Shown here in pieces: positions 25,030-34,439 of a stretch of DNA of 64,000 bases; the stretch's first letter is position 1; every line of letters starts with the position of its first letter. The notes beneath the pieces are model-generated. The model made no database searches. It saw only the letters and a program-made list of their open reading frames with translations, and was not told the origin of the DNA. The translations under genes were made by a program, and so were the position numbers. Source of the stretch: Providencia hangzhouensis (lineage in GTDB: Bacteria > Pseudomonadota > Gammaproteobacteria > Enterobacterales > Enterobacteriaceae); contig NZ_CP135052.1 in assembly GCF_029193595.2 (NCBI RefSeq), forward strand, positions 2,418,001-2,482,000, in the 5' to 3' direction.

Positions 25030-26726
25030 TATGCTGCTCTCACGATATATAAAAATGCAATGTTGCGCGGACGTGTTTCAGTTCCGCCTTCAAGGTTCAT
25101 CGCGTCTTTTGAAATTGCTCTACGGTTACCGTTACCCCTACCGAAATAAGCAGTACCAGAGCCAGAATCCTCACCAATTACCGAGTGGTTATGTGCTCGA
25201 AATGCATCACCTTGAGCCGATAGAACGGCACGACCTGAATCAATACCGCGCCCCGCATCAAGACCTCGAAGGAACTCTGCTCGTAAATCAGGTAAAATTC
25301 CTGTTGAGTATGCTTTTGCTAAAAGTGGATAGGTTGTTTTATTAAATGACTGGCCATTACAGACTAAATAACCCGCAGGAGCGGTAGCTTGAGGCCAAGG
25401 GATTGGGCATCCCACAGGGTAATCACTTCGTTCAAGATAGCCGGGAATTTTTACGTTACCGTTATGATCTCTCTGAGTATTCGCAGTTGAAAACATGGTA
25501 TACCACGGGTTAACCACATTATTTGTGATTGTACGAATTCCCACTTTCCCTGCCAAAGTAACCGCAAGTTGAGCACCGTAAGTATTGGATGTATATCCAA
25601 AAAGATTAAGGAGAATGTGATTTGTACCATCAAAAGAATCCGTAGATACATTTCCATAAGCGTACCCAATTGAATTAAGTCTATAGTCTGATAGCTTTGG
25701 ATACCCACCGAGCGAAACTCCGACATCACGCATCCAGCCGCCATCACCCACTAACATAGTTGTGCCTGATTTGTTCGGTATGGTGACTACATTTCTATTA
25801 CTACCGCTAGCAGTTCTATCAACAATAGTGAGTAGTGACTTATCATCGGTAGGATTTGTTTCAAGAATCAAGTTGCTCGAATCTGCTCTGGTGAGACCTA
25901 TCCCAGAATAATTACTTGTTCCACCAATTGATAATCTAGCGTATTTAATAGTCACGCTACCTGTTATGGTTCCACCTGTTTTATCAAATTTCCCATTCAG
26001 CCCGTTAGTTAATGCTGTATTGGTTGCATAGTCACCCGCAGGGGCATAATTTCCCTTGGGTTGATATCTGCCATCTGATTCAATTTTTGAATAGCTGTAC
26101 CCAATAGCTGCAAGCTTACCAATTTCAGTAGTGAACAAATGCAAACTAGGCACTTTGTCGTTATCGTTGCCTTTTTGTCCTGAAATATTCGCTTTATCGA
26201 ATTTTTTATTTAAATCCAGTTTGGTTTGTGCTGATAGTGCATCAATTTTTTTGTCCAGCACGGTGATTTCAGTATTCACATATTCACGAGTTGCCAGAAC
26301 AACTGACGGGTCAATTTTTAACGTTACTGATTCAGTGTGGCTGACAATTAACACTATACGAATAGACTGCGTGCGACCTGACCCCTCCGCTAATTGTGGC
26401 TTATACGTTTCGGGGCAGTTTGCTACCGCAATTAAATTACCGGCTTTATCAAATAAGCCAATCTCACGTATCCACCAACCGCCATCCTGTTCAGGAATAA
26501 TTTGTTCAGCAATGATTTGATTTTTATTTTTATCATCAATAAATAATGTGTTAATGGCGGCTCTGCGTTTTTCAGCAATTAATTTAGTTTGATTGGTATC
26601 CGGCGTTGGCAAACTCCCGCCACCATCACCCACCGCCATTTGAGTCAATTCAAGCTTTGTACCCAGCGCAGTTGCTTGGGCTAATAAGTTCTCACCTAAT
26701 TTTGTGAGTAAGGCAAAGTATTTCAT
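25029..26726 (-). CDS. H: Tail fibre protein H
   Basis: 565 aa. N-terminal P2 H baseplate-attachment domain (KYFALLTKLGENLLAQATALGTKLELTQMAVGDGGG). The centre has weak repeats with GGTITG-type segments, and the C-terminal third has the collar/receptor part: GCPIPWPQATAPAGYLVCNGQ, DLRAEFLRGLDAGRGID and a final RPRNIAFLYIVRAA. It determines host range. Its stop overlaps G and its start overlaps the end of I. Confidence 0.94.
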   Translation of the reverse strand: MKYFALLTKLGENLLAQATALGTKLELTQMAVGDGGGSLPTPDTNQTKLIAEKRRAAINTLFIDDKNKNQIIAEQIIPEQDGGWWIREIGLFDKAGNLIAVANCPETYKPQLAEGSGRTQSIRIVLIVSHTESVTLKIDPSVVLATREYVNTEITVLDKKIDALSAQTKLDLNKKFDKANISGQKGNDNDKVPSLHLFTTEIGKLAAIGYSYSKIESDGRYQPKGNYAPAGDYATNTALTNGLNGKFDKTGGTITGSVTIKYARLSIGGTSNYSGIGLTRADSSNLILETNPTDDKSLLTIVDRTASGSNRNVVTIPNKSGTTMLVGDGGWMRDVGVSLGGYPKLSDYRLNSIGYAYGNVSTDSFDGTNHILLNLFGYTSNTYGAQLAVTLAGKVGIRTITNNVVNPWYTMFSTANTQRDHNGNVKIPGYLERSDYPVGCPIPWPQATAPAGYLVCNGQSFNKTTYPLLAKAYSTGILPDLRAEFLRGLDAGRGIDSGRAVLSAQGDAFRAHNHSVIGEDSGSGTAYFGRGNGNRRAISKDAMNLEGGTETRPRNIAFLYIVRAA

Positions 26727-27334
26727 TGTGGATTAATCCTCATTTCATCAATTAAGTGAATCGCAGCGCCTTGAACATCAAGGCCAGAAACCGAAATTAA
26801 AGGCGGTGTATACGCGTAAACAGTCAATGAATCACCGGTGTAACTGGATGCCGCGCAATAAAATTCCCCTCGGGTTTCTAGTTGAATAGTGAGCCCGACA
26901 AGGTGACGGCTTGCCGGCTTGGCATCAAAAATTAATGCCTCTAACTCTTGATACATTTCCTCGGTGATACCCGTTTCAAGTACGCCAATATCAAGGCGAA
27001 ACGTGCCGGCGATTTCGTTGGTTTTCCACCACTCAATCACGCGAATTAAATAGCCCAACGGCTCCACTACTCGGCGCAATGCACCAATGGTGCCCTTGTG
27101 TTTATGAATAAACATGGCGGCTTTCACCGCATCCCGTTTGGCTTTTTCTGTCCAGTTCTTATCCCACCGGTCAACGCTGAACGCCCACGCCAAATACGGC
27201 AGCAAATGCACGGGGCATTTATCAGGGTTCCACAATTCACGAATAGGAATAGGCACGCGCTCAATCTGTGCCAATGACTCTGCCGCGGCAAGCTCTAACG
27301 GTGATGAGCCGACAGGCAATAACCGGCTATTCAT
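26723..27334 (-). CDS. I: Baseplate protein I
   Basis: 203 aa. P2 gpI: RLLPVGSSPLELAAAESLAQIE, ELWNPDKCPVHLLPYLAWAFSVDRWD and IGALRRVVEPLGYLIRVIEWW. A baseplate wedge component. Overlaps J by 8 bases and H by 4. Confidence 0.95.
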   Translation of the reverse strand: MNSRLLPVGSSPLELAAAESLAQIERVPIPIRELWNPDKCPVHLLPYLAWAFSVDRWDKNWTEKAKRDAVKAAMFIHKHKGTIGALRRVVEPLGYLIRVIEWWKTNEIAGTFRLDIGVLETGITEEMYQELEALIFDAKPASRHLVGLTIQLETRGEFYCAASSYTGDSLTVYAYTPPLISVSGLDVQGAAIHLIDEMRINPQ

Positions 27335-28238
27335 CCGAGCCCCCTAAAACGACATTAATTTGCGTGCAGAAACTCGCCTGTGTTTTGTCTAGCTTGATAT
27401 CTGCAACCGGCTTTTTCAGCTCCACACGTTGCACGCCTTGAACATGCAGCGCGGCATAAATGGCACTAAGGACAATGTCACGGCCTAGCCGGTGTTGCTG
27501 TGTCGCATAGCGTTTCACTTGCTCCTCTGCCGCCGCCATGATGGGCTCGTATTCAGGCGAGGGATAACAGTAAATCACCGCGTCGATTTCATAATTAACG
27601 ATGGTTGCCGATTGCACAGTCACACGGTCAGCCACGGGTCTAATATCTTCATCGTTTAGCGCCATATCGACTTTTTCAATTAAATCAGCCGGTGCGCTGC
27701 CGTTCCCCTCACGAGATAAAACGGTGACAGTGACGTGAGCCGGTAATGGGCTAATCACAGAGGCGTCAGAAACCCGACCATCGGCAGAGCGTGCATGATA
27801 TTCATAACTGCCAATCGGGCCAGCTACGCTTAACGCTTCGAAAGCGGCCGGTATACGCATGCGCAAATTAGAATCGGACTCATACACCGGTGCAATCGGT
27901 GGGATAGCGTTTTCATCACCGGCTGATAACATCAGGCGTTTCACGTTGTTATTGGCCGCGAGTTGGTCAAGGTCGGCACCGGTGGCAAAGGCCACCATAC
28001 TTGCGCGAGCCGCTTCATTAACGCGCTGACGTAAAATCAATTCACGGTAGCAGCTCTCTTGCAATAATTTGGTTAACGGCTCAGATTCCAATTCTAAGGT
28101 GCGGGTGATGGCTTCCCGTTGTTCTGCTGGCATCGCACCAATTAGTGCGGCTTTGCGTTCGGCAAAGAGCACCTCATAATCTAACGTTTCGACCACATCC
28201 GGTGCCGGTAATAAACTTAAATCAATACTGGCTGCCAT
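27327..28238 (-). CDS. J: Baseplate assembly protein J
   Basis: 303 aa. P2 gpJ family: DLSLLPAPDVVETLDYE, LRQRVNEAARASMVAFATGADLDQLAA and YEYHARSADGRVSDASVISP. Forms the baseplate periphery. Starts 5 bases after W stops. Confidence 0.95.
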   Translation of the reverse strand: MAASIDLSLLPAPDVVETLDYEVLFAERKAALIGAMPAEQREAITRTLELESEPLTKLLQESCYRELILRQRVNEAARASMVAFATGADLDQLAANNNVKRLMLSAGDENAIPPIAPVYESDSNLRMRIPAAFEALSVAGPIGSYEYHARSADGRVSDASVISPLPAHVTVTVLSREGNGSAPADLIEKVDMALNDEDIRPVADRVTVQSATIVNYEIDAVIYCYPSPEYEPIMAAAEEQVKRYATQQHRLGRDIVLSAIYAALHVQGVQRVELKKPVADIKLDKTQASFCTQINVVLGGSDE

Positions 28239-28242
28239 ACTG

Positions 28243-28584
28243 TTACCTCACAGGAATAGAAATCGAAATCGGTTCACCCGTTTGCATGATCACACCGGAT
28301 AAACTCACGCCCATTTCGCCAACATCAGAACGAATATAATCAATAGTTTGCAGCCTAACGCGGGGCTCCCACTGCATTAACGCCATATAACACGCACTCA
28401 TAATTTTGAGTCTCAGTGCAGGGTTTTGTGGCTGGTCAATCAAGTCATACAACAGTGAGCCGTATTGCCGGCGCATCACCCGCGAACCAATGGGCGTTCG
28501 CAAAATATCAGCGATACTTTGGCGAATATGCTCATTATCAGTAAGGCTTTGCCCTGTTTTCGCATTCATGCCGCAATATTTCAT
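28243..28584 (-). CDS. W: Baseplate assembly protein W
   Basis: 113 aa, gp25-like lysozyme-fold wedge protein. GQSLTDNEHIRQSIADILRTPIGSRVMRRQYGS (first 20: GQSLTDNEHIRQSIADILRT) is the diagnostic start; the C-terminal ISIPVR strand closes the fold. ATG overlaps the V stop. Confidence 0.94.
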   Translation of the reverse strand: MKYCGMNAKTGQSLTDNEHIRQSIADILRTPIGSRVMRRQYGSLLYDLIDQPQNPALRLKIMSACYMALMQWEPRVRLQTIDYIRSDVGEMGVSLSGVIMQTGEPISISIPVR

Positions 28585-29210
28585 ACCGGTTCCCCTGATG
28601 TATCCCCACCCGAACGCACACCGCTATGTTGGTGAGTATGTATAACCACACCATTAGACGTTATCGCCCCGCCGTTATGGTTAAAATTGCCGGTCATTTC
28701 ACCGCCCTTTTCCACATTCAACGTGGCGGTGGTGAGGTTATTGGTACAAATCACGTTCGGTGTATCGAGCTTGATTTCGACAGAGGCTTTGCAAATCACT
28801 TTTTTGGTTGTTGCACTAATTTCATCGCTAGCCTCAATCACCGCTTTTTTAATACCAACGGCCTTTAATGTTCCGTTTTCTGGCTCATACTCAATCACCG
28901 CACCATCGGAAAAAGTGTGGTGTAATGCATTGGCTGAATGTGTCGGCGCTGGGTTCGCATTGCTATACAGCGACCCCAAAACAAAACCGGTTGTTAGCTC
29001 ACCGCCTATCGCCCCAATCAACACTTGCTCCCCTACCGTCGGCGCCCAGTAACTCCGAGATTCACCGGCGCGATGCACTAACCACCTAATCCAATCTGTA
29101 ACTAATTCCCCCACTTGAACACGGCAACAGTTATTGTCTAAATCCACCTCAGTGACCACGCCTTGTCGAAAAAGGTTACTGAGTAAACGGTATAGCTCTT
29201 GTAAATTCAT
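28581..29210 (-). CDS. V: Baseplate spike protein V
   Basis: 209 aa. OB-fold N terminus (GVVTEVDLDNNCCRVQVGEL; W.PTVGEQVLIG), beta-helical shaft with repeated short strands, and a C-terminal HTHQHSGVRSGGDTSGEPV apex with the His-x-His that binds iron in P2 gpV. Penetrates the outer membrane. Overlaps S and W by 4 bases. Confidence 0.95.
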   Translation of the reverse strand: MNLQELYRLLSNLFRQGVVTEVDLDNNCCRVQVGELVTDWIRWLVHRAGESRSYWAPTVGEQVLIGAIGGELTTGFVLGSLYSNANPAPTHSANALHHTFSDGAVIEYEPENGTLKAVGIKKAVIEASDEISATTKKVICKASVEIKLDTPNVICTNNLTTATLNVEKGGEMTGNFNHNGGAITSNGVVIHTHQHSGVRSGGDTSGEPV

Positions 29211-29845
29211 AACTGCCCCACCAAGTCGAGATAAATCATTTCCAATAAACCTAAGCGTTCATGCTCTGATAGCCCCAATAACTCCCGTTTGGGGTAACGT
29301 GCCCGTGCCAGTTCATTCACTGCCCCCTCAAGCCCGTATTGATGTTCCCGCGCAATTGCCGCAGCTTTGCCTTGAAAACCCACTATCGCGCTATCTTGTG
29401 TATTGCGGGTATGAAGAAAACGCGCAGCCCTAAGCCGCCTGAACATCGGTGCGTTACGTTTGGTACTGCGCTTGACCGAGGAAAAATTAATATCTAAAAA
29501 ACGGGTAATATCTTGGCGATAAAAGGTTCTTACCGCGCCTCTATCTTCATCAAAACCGGTAATGGTTTTACCGCGACGACCTTTTGACCCTTGCCAATTT
29601 CGCAGGGTGCGAACATCACCACGGTGAATAAATCTAATTTGCTGCTGTGCGCGTAACACTTTGCGTTTACGGGGTTCATAGGCCGAGCCGTCCGCATTTT
29701 GTTGGCTACGAATGCGCTTTTGTTGGTCAGCACGAATTGCCCGCGCTAATTTTCCCGTCAGTTTTCGCCGGTAAGCCGCTGAGGTTGTCGATAACAAGCC
29801 GTTAAGCTCATTTTCAAGTTGCATAAACAGGCTGTTATCACTCAT
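29207..29845 (-). CDS. S: Tail completion protein S
   Basis: 212 aa. Virion-morphogenesis family: LTGKLARAIRADQQKRIRSQ, DGSAYEPRKRK and EHQYGLEGAVNELARARYPKR. About 60 residues longer than P2 gpS because of a central Arg-rich stretch. Overlaps R by 8 bases and V by 4. Confidence 0.93.
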   Translation of the reverse strand: MSDNSLFMQLENELNGLLSTTSAAYRRKLTGKLARAIRADQQKRIRSQQNADGSAYEPRKRKVLRAQQQIRFIHRGDVRTLRNWQGSKGRRGKTITGFDEDRGAVRTFYRQDITRFLDINFSSVKRSTKRNAPMFRRLRAARFLHTRNTQDSAIVGFQGKAAAIAREHQYGLEGAVNELARARYPKRELLGLSEHERLGLLEMIYLDLVGQL

Positions 29846-30290
29846 GAACCATCACCCCCTCATCGATCACGATATCCCATGCAGGTAAGGCAATTTCAGG
29901 CTCGGAAATATGCTCTTGCACAATTTTTCCATTCACTTTTTTAACAATCACGCGCTCGGTGGCCTTGATGGTATACAGCACGTCGATTTTTTCATTGTCG
30001 AGAATGTCGGCCTTATAGCGAATGCCATTCGCCCGTTTATCAGGGTTAAATAACAAATCTGGTTGATGTTTTCTGGCAAAAGTCAGAATGGCCAATGACA
30101 ATGCGCTCAATTCGCCGGCGTAATCCATGGCCAACACCTGAATTTGGTACTCATTCAAGTAAGATGCGGATTGTGTACCGGTGGCCTGTATACCACCCTC
30201 AGTAATATAGACCTCTAATAAATCAGGGTTTTGTTTAAACTGGGGTATCTGCTCAACAATAGTTTGGCGTAATAGATTTGGCTTTAACAT
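29838..30290 (-). CDS. R: Tail completion protein R
   Basis: 150 aa, P2 gpR: MLKPNLLRQTIVEQIPQFKQ, LNEYQIQVLAMDYAGE and the IALPAWDIVIDEGVMVHE end. Start codon overlaps the preceding small gene as TAATG. Confidence 0.92.
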   Translation of the reverse strand: MLKPNLLRQTIVEQIPQFKQNPDLLEVYITEGGIQATGTQSASYLNEYQIQVLAMDYAGELSALSLAILTFARKHQPDLLFNPDKRANGIRYKADILDNEKIDVLYTIKATERVIVKKVNGKIVQEHISEPEIALPAWDIVIDEGVMVHE

Positions 30291-30460
30291 TATCTCCCCC
30301 GAGTGTCATAGAGTGCTTTTTGGCAACGCATTTCAATGCGTTCTTGTAGTGGTGCCGTGGCGCATTTGGGTTCTTGCAATAACACCACGCCGCCCAACAA
30401 AATCAGGCTTAAAAACAAAATAAAAACAATGAATATCAAGATATTAATTAATGTTTTCAT
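30290..30460 (-). CDS. Small single-span membrane protein in the lysis-tail junction
   Basis: 56 aa: MKTLINILIFIVFILFLSLI begins a single long membrane helix, followed by about 25 polar residues with two Cys. Coupled on both sides (ATGA with lysB, TAATG with R) and preceded by AGAGGGTGAG, so it is translated. I do not recognise it; a lysis accessory role is a guess from position. Confidence 0.7.
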   Translation of the reverse strand: MKTLINILIFIVFILFLSLILLGGVVLLQEPKCATAPLQERIEMRCQKALYDTRGR

Positions 30461-30990
30461 CTCACCCTCTTGCACTGGTCTACCACCTCACGGATATAGC
30501 CCTGTAAATAACTTATTTTGGCTCTGTCTTGTTTAATTCCGGTTCGGATATCGTGAACAATAAGTCCACCTTTTCGAGTGAGTCCGACGGTGGCTGCATC
30601 GCCCACGCTGCCGGCGCGGGCAGTGTGATTGATGGTGAGCTCACAGGTTGCAAGGTCGGCGCTGGCGAACTGCACGCGACGACGCTCAGTGAGCAAATCA
30701 TCACGCAAACGTTGAGATTCATTTTGTTCATCTAACAACCTCTGGTTATAAGTCACATCAAGCTGGTGCAAGGTCTCTTGTGCTTTTTTTAACTGGGCGA
30801 GTTTTTCATTTGCATCAATAAAGGCTTGGGCGCTTATCGCACTGAGTGCCATTTGGTGCCCCAGTTCACTCACACTTAACTTGGCTTTGAAGTCCAAACG
30901 TGCAATGCCAAACACCGCACCGCCGCTAACTAATGCAGCAATAAAGGCAACCGCTAAATATCCCCCAAAAACCTGACAATAATTCACCAT
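30457..30990 (-). CDS. lysB: Inner-membrane spanin subunit LysB (Rz-like)
   Basis: 177 aa from ATG 30990, which overlaps the endolysin stop as TAATG. N-terminal membrane anchor (GGYLAVAFIAALVSGGAVFG) and a long coiled coil (about 45-115), the structure of i-spanins that fuse inner and outer membranes at lysis. The o-spanin gene is nested inside in another frame. Confidence 0.88.
   Translation of the reverse strand: MVNYCQVFGGYLAVAFIAALVSGGAVFGIARLDFKAKLSVSELGHQMALSAISAQAFIDANEKLAQLKKAQETLHQLDVTYNQRLLDEQNESQRLRDDLLTERRRVQFASADLATCELTINHTARAGSVGDAATVGLTRKGGLIVHDIRTGIKQDRAKISYLQGYIREVVDQCKRVR
30513..30731 (-). CDS. lysC: Outer-membrane spanin lipoprotein LysC (Rz1-like), nested in lysB
   Basis: 72 aa, entirely within lysB in a different frame. 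Lipoprotein signal with lipobox VVAC (Cys 20), then a Pro-rich mature part (SSPAPTLQPVSSPSITLPAP), the hallmark of o-spanins. GAGG lies seven bases before its ATG. Confidence 0.88.
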   Translation of the reverse strand: MNKMNLNVCVMICSLSVVACSSPAPTLQPVSSPSITLPAPAAWAMQPPSDSLEKVDLLFTISEPELNKTEPK

Positions 30991-31526
30991 TACCGCCCCC
31001 ATTCGCCGCACAGTAATTCGGCCTCTTGGTCACGGCGGATCACTTGGCCATAACAGCCGTTTGGCTGGCCTTTAGTTTGGCGACAATCTTTACCGCCATC
31101 CCGCGTCCATTTAGGAAGCTCCGCACAGGCGCCCTTGATATCTCCCGCATTTAACTTGCGGTAGAACGTGGATGAGAAACATTTAGATGGCCCGATGTTG
31201 TAAGGGCAAAATGAAGCAATACCGGCGATTTGCGGCTCGGTCAGTGGTACGTGAACATGGCGTTTAACCCATGCAATCGCTTTGTCAGCTTCAATCTGGT
31301 TTAGCCAGTCACATTCCGCTGGGGATAATTGGGTACCCATTTTTACCGGTTTTCCGTCAATACGTGTTACACCACGACAAATAGTGGCCACGCCGCCCCC
31401 GTCACGATATGCCTTAAGCGAACTCCCCTCTTTTTCATTCAAAAAACCAGAAAGGATCGCGCCGCCACTGGCACCTGAAATAATCAACGCAATAACAGCC
31501 TGACTTAATCGTGATTTGGTATTCAT
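30990..31526 (-). CDS. K: Endolysin K, GH24 SAR-type lysozyme
   Basis: 178 aa. The N terminus (LSQAVIALIISGASGGAILSG) is a weakly hydrophobic, Gly/Ala-rich signal-anchor-release segment. The catalytic triad spacing E-x8-D-x5-T is intact in EGSSLKAYRDGGGVAT. It cleaves peptidoglycan after release from the membrane by holin or depolarisation. P2's K has no such anchor stated here; the SAR reading is from sequence. Overlaps lysB. Confidence 0.9.
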   Translation of the reverse strand: MNTKSRLSQAVIALIISGASGGAILSGFLNEKEGSSLKAYRDGGGVATICRGVTRIDGKPVKMGTQLSPAECDWLNQIEADKAIAWVKRHVHVPLTEPQIAGIASFCPYNIGPSKCFSSTFYRKLNAGDIKGACAELPKWTRDGGKDCRQTKGQPNGCYGQVIRRDQEAELLCGEWGR

Positions 31527-31527
31527 T

Positions 31528-31815
31528 TCATAAATCCTTTGGTGATTGCTCGGTGACTTTCACAATATTTTCAATATCGCGCTCACTGATGGGGTGACGA
31601 GAGAAATAACGTTCTAATATGCGTGTGCGTTTCATTTGCTCACGGCGGTTTAACCGGTAGGTCATTACGCCCAATGAAACACTGGCAATTAACCCGATTA
31701 AAAACCCCCACTCATACACGGAAAAATCACCAAAAAATCCTAAAATGCCCGACCCACTGAACAAACCGCCAAATCCAGAAAGTGCGTAAGTTAGGCGGCT
31801 CCACCAATCATTCAT
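31528..31815 (-). CDS. Y: Holin Y
   Basis: 95 aa with two hydrophobic segments (about 11-30 and 36-52; WGFLIGLIASVSLGVMTY) and a charged C-terminal tail (RLNRREQMKRTRI). Directly before the endolysin gene, so it is the holin that times lysis. Stop and the K start are 1 base apart. Confidence 0.85.
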   Translation of the reverse strand: MNDWWSRLTYALSGFGGLFSGSGILGFFGDFSVYEWGFLIGLIASVSLGVMTYRLNRREQMKRTRILERYFSRHPISERDIENIVKVTEQSPKDL

Positions 31816-31833
31816 GCTATTAATCCTGTTTTG

Positions 31834-32037
31834 TTAATCCCAAAGTTGGATCATGTCTTGTTTTGCCACCGGTGCGAGTTCGGGTAATTCCACCCATTGT
31901 CCCGCAGCTAGCTGTATGCCGCCCTCAACCAAATTCGGATTGGCTTGTAGTACTTGCTCAACGATGCCCTGAGTGCGCCCGTAATGCCGCCAACACAATA
32001 AATCAACGGTGTCACCTTGCAGCGCCTGCACTTTCAT
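31834..32037 (-). CDS. X: Tail protein X
   Basis: 67 aa LysM-like P2 gpX: QALQGDTVDLLCWRHYG, QANPNL, LAAGQWVELP. Tail terminal region protein. Start overlaps the L stop as TAATG. Confidence 0.95.
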   Translation of the reverse strand: MKVQALQGDTVDLLCWRHYGRTQGIVEQVLQANPNLVEGGIQLAAGQWVELPELAPVAKQDMIQLWD

Positions 32038-32525
32038 TAGACGAGCTCCGCAAACATGCGTAACTTACCGAGAATATCCCGCACGGCGTTTTGGCCATCA
32101 CGCCTCAGATCATCAATTTGCGTGCTCAAGGCTTGAGCGTGTTTTTCACCCTCGCGTGTGGTGTCAATATCGCGGTAGTTTTCAATCAATAAGGCCTTAG
32201 TAAAGCTATACACCGCATGGTGATAACGAAAAACAACAGCCGTGGTGTCGTTAATTTGTGGTGATGGCACCGCAGATAACTGATTAAACCCTTTGGCTTT
32301 TTGTTCCTGCCGCCATTCATCCAATAGCTGATTAACATACAACACCGCTTCAGTGGCCATATGCTTTAAGCGGCTTGTGGTGACATTACCTGTCAAGCGC
32401 ATGGATTGGCGTAACAGGTCTAAACCAATGTCAGGCCAAAAGTCACCCGATGTGATTTTTTCATCACCATCACTGATGCTTTCGTCTTGCACGCTATGAA
32501 TTTGTTTTGATGCCACTAAGCTCAT
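32037..32525 (-). CDS. L: Head completion/stabilisation protein L
   Basis: 162 aa. P2 gpL: ITSGDFWPDIGLDLLRQSMR, ATEAVLYVNQLLDEWR, YRDIDTTREGEKHA. A longer open frame exists upstream, but ATG 32525 with AAAGGGG before it matches the family N terminus (SLVASKQ). Confidence 0.94.
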   Translation of the reverse strand: MSLVASKQIHSVQDESISDGDEKITSGDFWPDIGLDLLRQSMRLTGNVTTSRLKHMATEAVLYVNQLLDEWRQEQKAKGFNQLSAVPSPQINDTTAVVFRYHHAVYSFTKALLIENYRDIDTTREGEKHAQALSTQIDDLRRDGQNAVRDILGKLRMFAELV

Positions 32526-32627
32526 GATTACCCCTTTGAAAAAACGGAGGTGGACAGCGACAGTACAGAGGGTTAGCCCTTTATTATTGCTGTGCCTCCG
32601 TGGCACGCGGGTGCAACTCGGTTATTG

Positions 32628-33323
32628 CTATTTTTTAGGCGTTTCGTCTTCTTGCTTACGCACTGCCCGTAATAGCTGTTCAATCTCTTTTTTCACGCCA
32701 ATATCTTTGTCGATAAGAATGGCTTTTTGTAGGTATTCAAGGGCTAAGGCTTGTTGCTTATCATCATTTTTGAGTGTTAAACCAATGACTTTGTACAACT
32801 TGGCACGCGCCCCATCAGGCATATCTGATTGCGCTGTAATACGCTCTAAACTCAGCAAATCATCAAGTGACGCTGTCACTTCATCGTCTTTGCCACTTGC
32901 TTTCACTGCTAATGACCAGTCGCAGATTTCATCAACTAAAACAGTGGCTAAGGTGCGGTTATAGTTATCGGGCAATGGTAAATTAAATTGGATGGCATAT
33001 TCGGCCATGTTTAAAGCTTCTGTGTATAAACCCGCGTCGATATGCCACACCAAAGTACGAGTAAAGACCTCATCAGCCACACCGCTCTGGCTTTCCAACA
33101 CGCCCTCAATCCAACCGCGATAATTAGGTAAAACCTTACGCTTATAAGCCGCTTTGCGGTCATTGCCTTGGATATTGCTTAGTTGCGCTTGGTCAGCCCG
33201 TAAACGGTGCAAAATATTTTCATAGGCGGTCATATCGGCCCGTGACATTTCGGCAGGTACCCCACCGCGACGCGATGCCATTACTTTTTGCCAGTGCTTC
33301 TGTGCCGGTGTTAAATGTTCCAT
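32628..33323 (-). CDS. M: Terminase small subunit M
   Basis: 231 aa. P2 gpM: LTPAQKHWQKVMASR, YKRKVLPNYRGWIEGVLES and DEVFTRTLVWHIDAGLYTEAL. Cuts cos with P. Located between N and L as in P2. Confidence 0.95.
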   Translation of the reverse strand: MEHLTPAQKHWQKVMASRRGGVPAEMSRADMTAYENILHRLRADQAQLSNIQGNDRKAAYKRKVLPNYRGWIEGVLESQSGVADEVFTRTLVWHIDAGLYTEALNMAEYAIQFNLPLPDNYNRTLATVLVDEICDWSLAVKASGKDDEVTASLDDLLSLERITAQSDMPDGARAKLYKVIGLTLKNDDKQQALALEYLQKAILIDKDIGVKKEIEQLLRAVRKQEDETPKK

Positions 33324-33343
33324 TTGCGTTCCCCAATGTTGGC

Positions 33344-34393
33344 TTAAATTTCTTTGCTTTCGGCGTAGTTGATGCCTTCAATCAGGCAAGATAGACCGTA
33401 ATCTTCAATCATATAGCCCTCATTACCCGACGAGTAAGTCGCTACACGGTTATATTCCGGCTCATCTTTGATCACACGGCGGTACTTGCCTTTCTGCCAG
33501 TACACTGACAGGTTCTTAAAGGTCGTTATCAAGGTTGCGCCATCGGGGAAAAATGGCACTTGTAAGGTCGGTAAGTTACCCATTGAACTCAATTTCAACA
33601 GCTCATTACCCGCGAGCATTTCCATGTTTGGGTTTTGTTCACTGTGCTGGTTCATGATTTTGAAGTTTTTATCGGTATAGAGTTGATAACCGGTGATCAC
33701 CACTAAGCCCTGCGCACGGCGATGCCACGGGTCTAACAATGAATTCACCGCATCGAATACCATCGCATCTACGTTGGCATACATCCCTTTGGCAATGATT
33801 TTCCCGCTTTCATCACGGCTGGTTAACGTGACATCTTTCATCACGCGTTGTGGCGCCGCATTACGGATTTTTTGCAGCCAACCTATATTGACGTCTTGTA
33901 ACAATGGATTTTCGGCTTTATTAGACTTTTTCACCCGTTTCACACCATTGAACCCAATCATTAAGCGGTCATTGGCTTCTTGTTGTGCAATCAGTTGGCT
34001 GATCATAGGTTGAAATTCAGGGTGCCCCGCCCATGCGTCTAACCATGAATACGGGATAAACGTATCCCAGTTGGTTTTATCACAACGGTAATCGTCGCTG
34101 TTTTCCTCATTGACTTGCTCAGGCTGACGGCGCTCGGTCGTTGAGTCATTCGTACCGGCAATAGGGCCATTGACCGAACCAAAAACCTTTTGCCCCTCCT
34201 GGTCCGTCACTCCAAATGAGTTGATTTGTTTTAAAAATGGGCTGTTTTCCATTTTTGCTTTTTCTAAGCGCTGCTGCACCGCAGGGTCAACGCTAAAATT
34301 TAATGACGAACCCTCACGGCGTACTCCATTTAAGCGGGCTTGCTGGTCAAGCCATGAGAGATAATTCGCCAGTGATTCATTACTGATACCCAT
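33344..34393 (-). CDS. N: Major capsid protein N
   Basis: 349 aa HK97-fold capsid subunit, P2 gpN. VDPAVQQRLEKAKMENSPFL, CDKTNWDTFIPYSWLDAWAG, RLMIGFNGV and the YMIEDYGLSCLIEGINYAE end are characteristic. The N-terminal approx. 30 residues are probably removed by the O protease. Confidence 0.96.
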   Translation of the reverse strand: MGISNESLANYLSWLDQQARLNGVRREGSSLNFSVDPAVQQRLEKAKMENSPFLKQINSFGVTDQEGQKVFGSVNGPIAGTNDSTTERRQPEQVNEENSDDYRCDKTNWDTFIPYSWLDAWAGHPEFQPMISQLIAQQEANDRLMIGFNGVKRVKKSNKAENPLLQDVNIGWLQKIRNAAPQRVMKDVTLTSRDESGKIIAKGMYANVDAMVFDAVNSLLDPWHRRAQGLVVITGYQLYTDKNFKIMNQHSEQNPNMEMLAGNELLKLSSMGNLPTLQVPFFPDGATLITTFKNLSVYWQKGKYRRVIKDEPEYNRVATYSSGNEGYMIEDYGLSCLIEGINYAESKEI

Positions 34394-34439
34394 AGTAAAA
34401 ACCTTTTATTGATTAAAATTGAAGAAAGTAAAACGCGGC

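Noticed and set aside
26131..26520. Long open frame antisense to the tail fibre gene
   Set aside because: Only a shadow of a well-supported late gene; no start signal.
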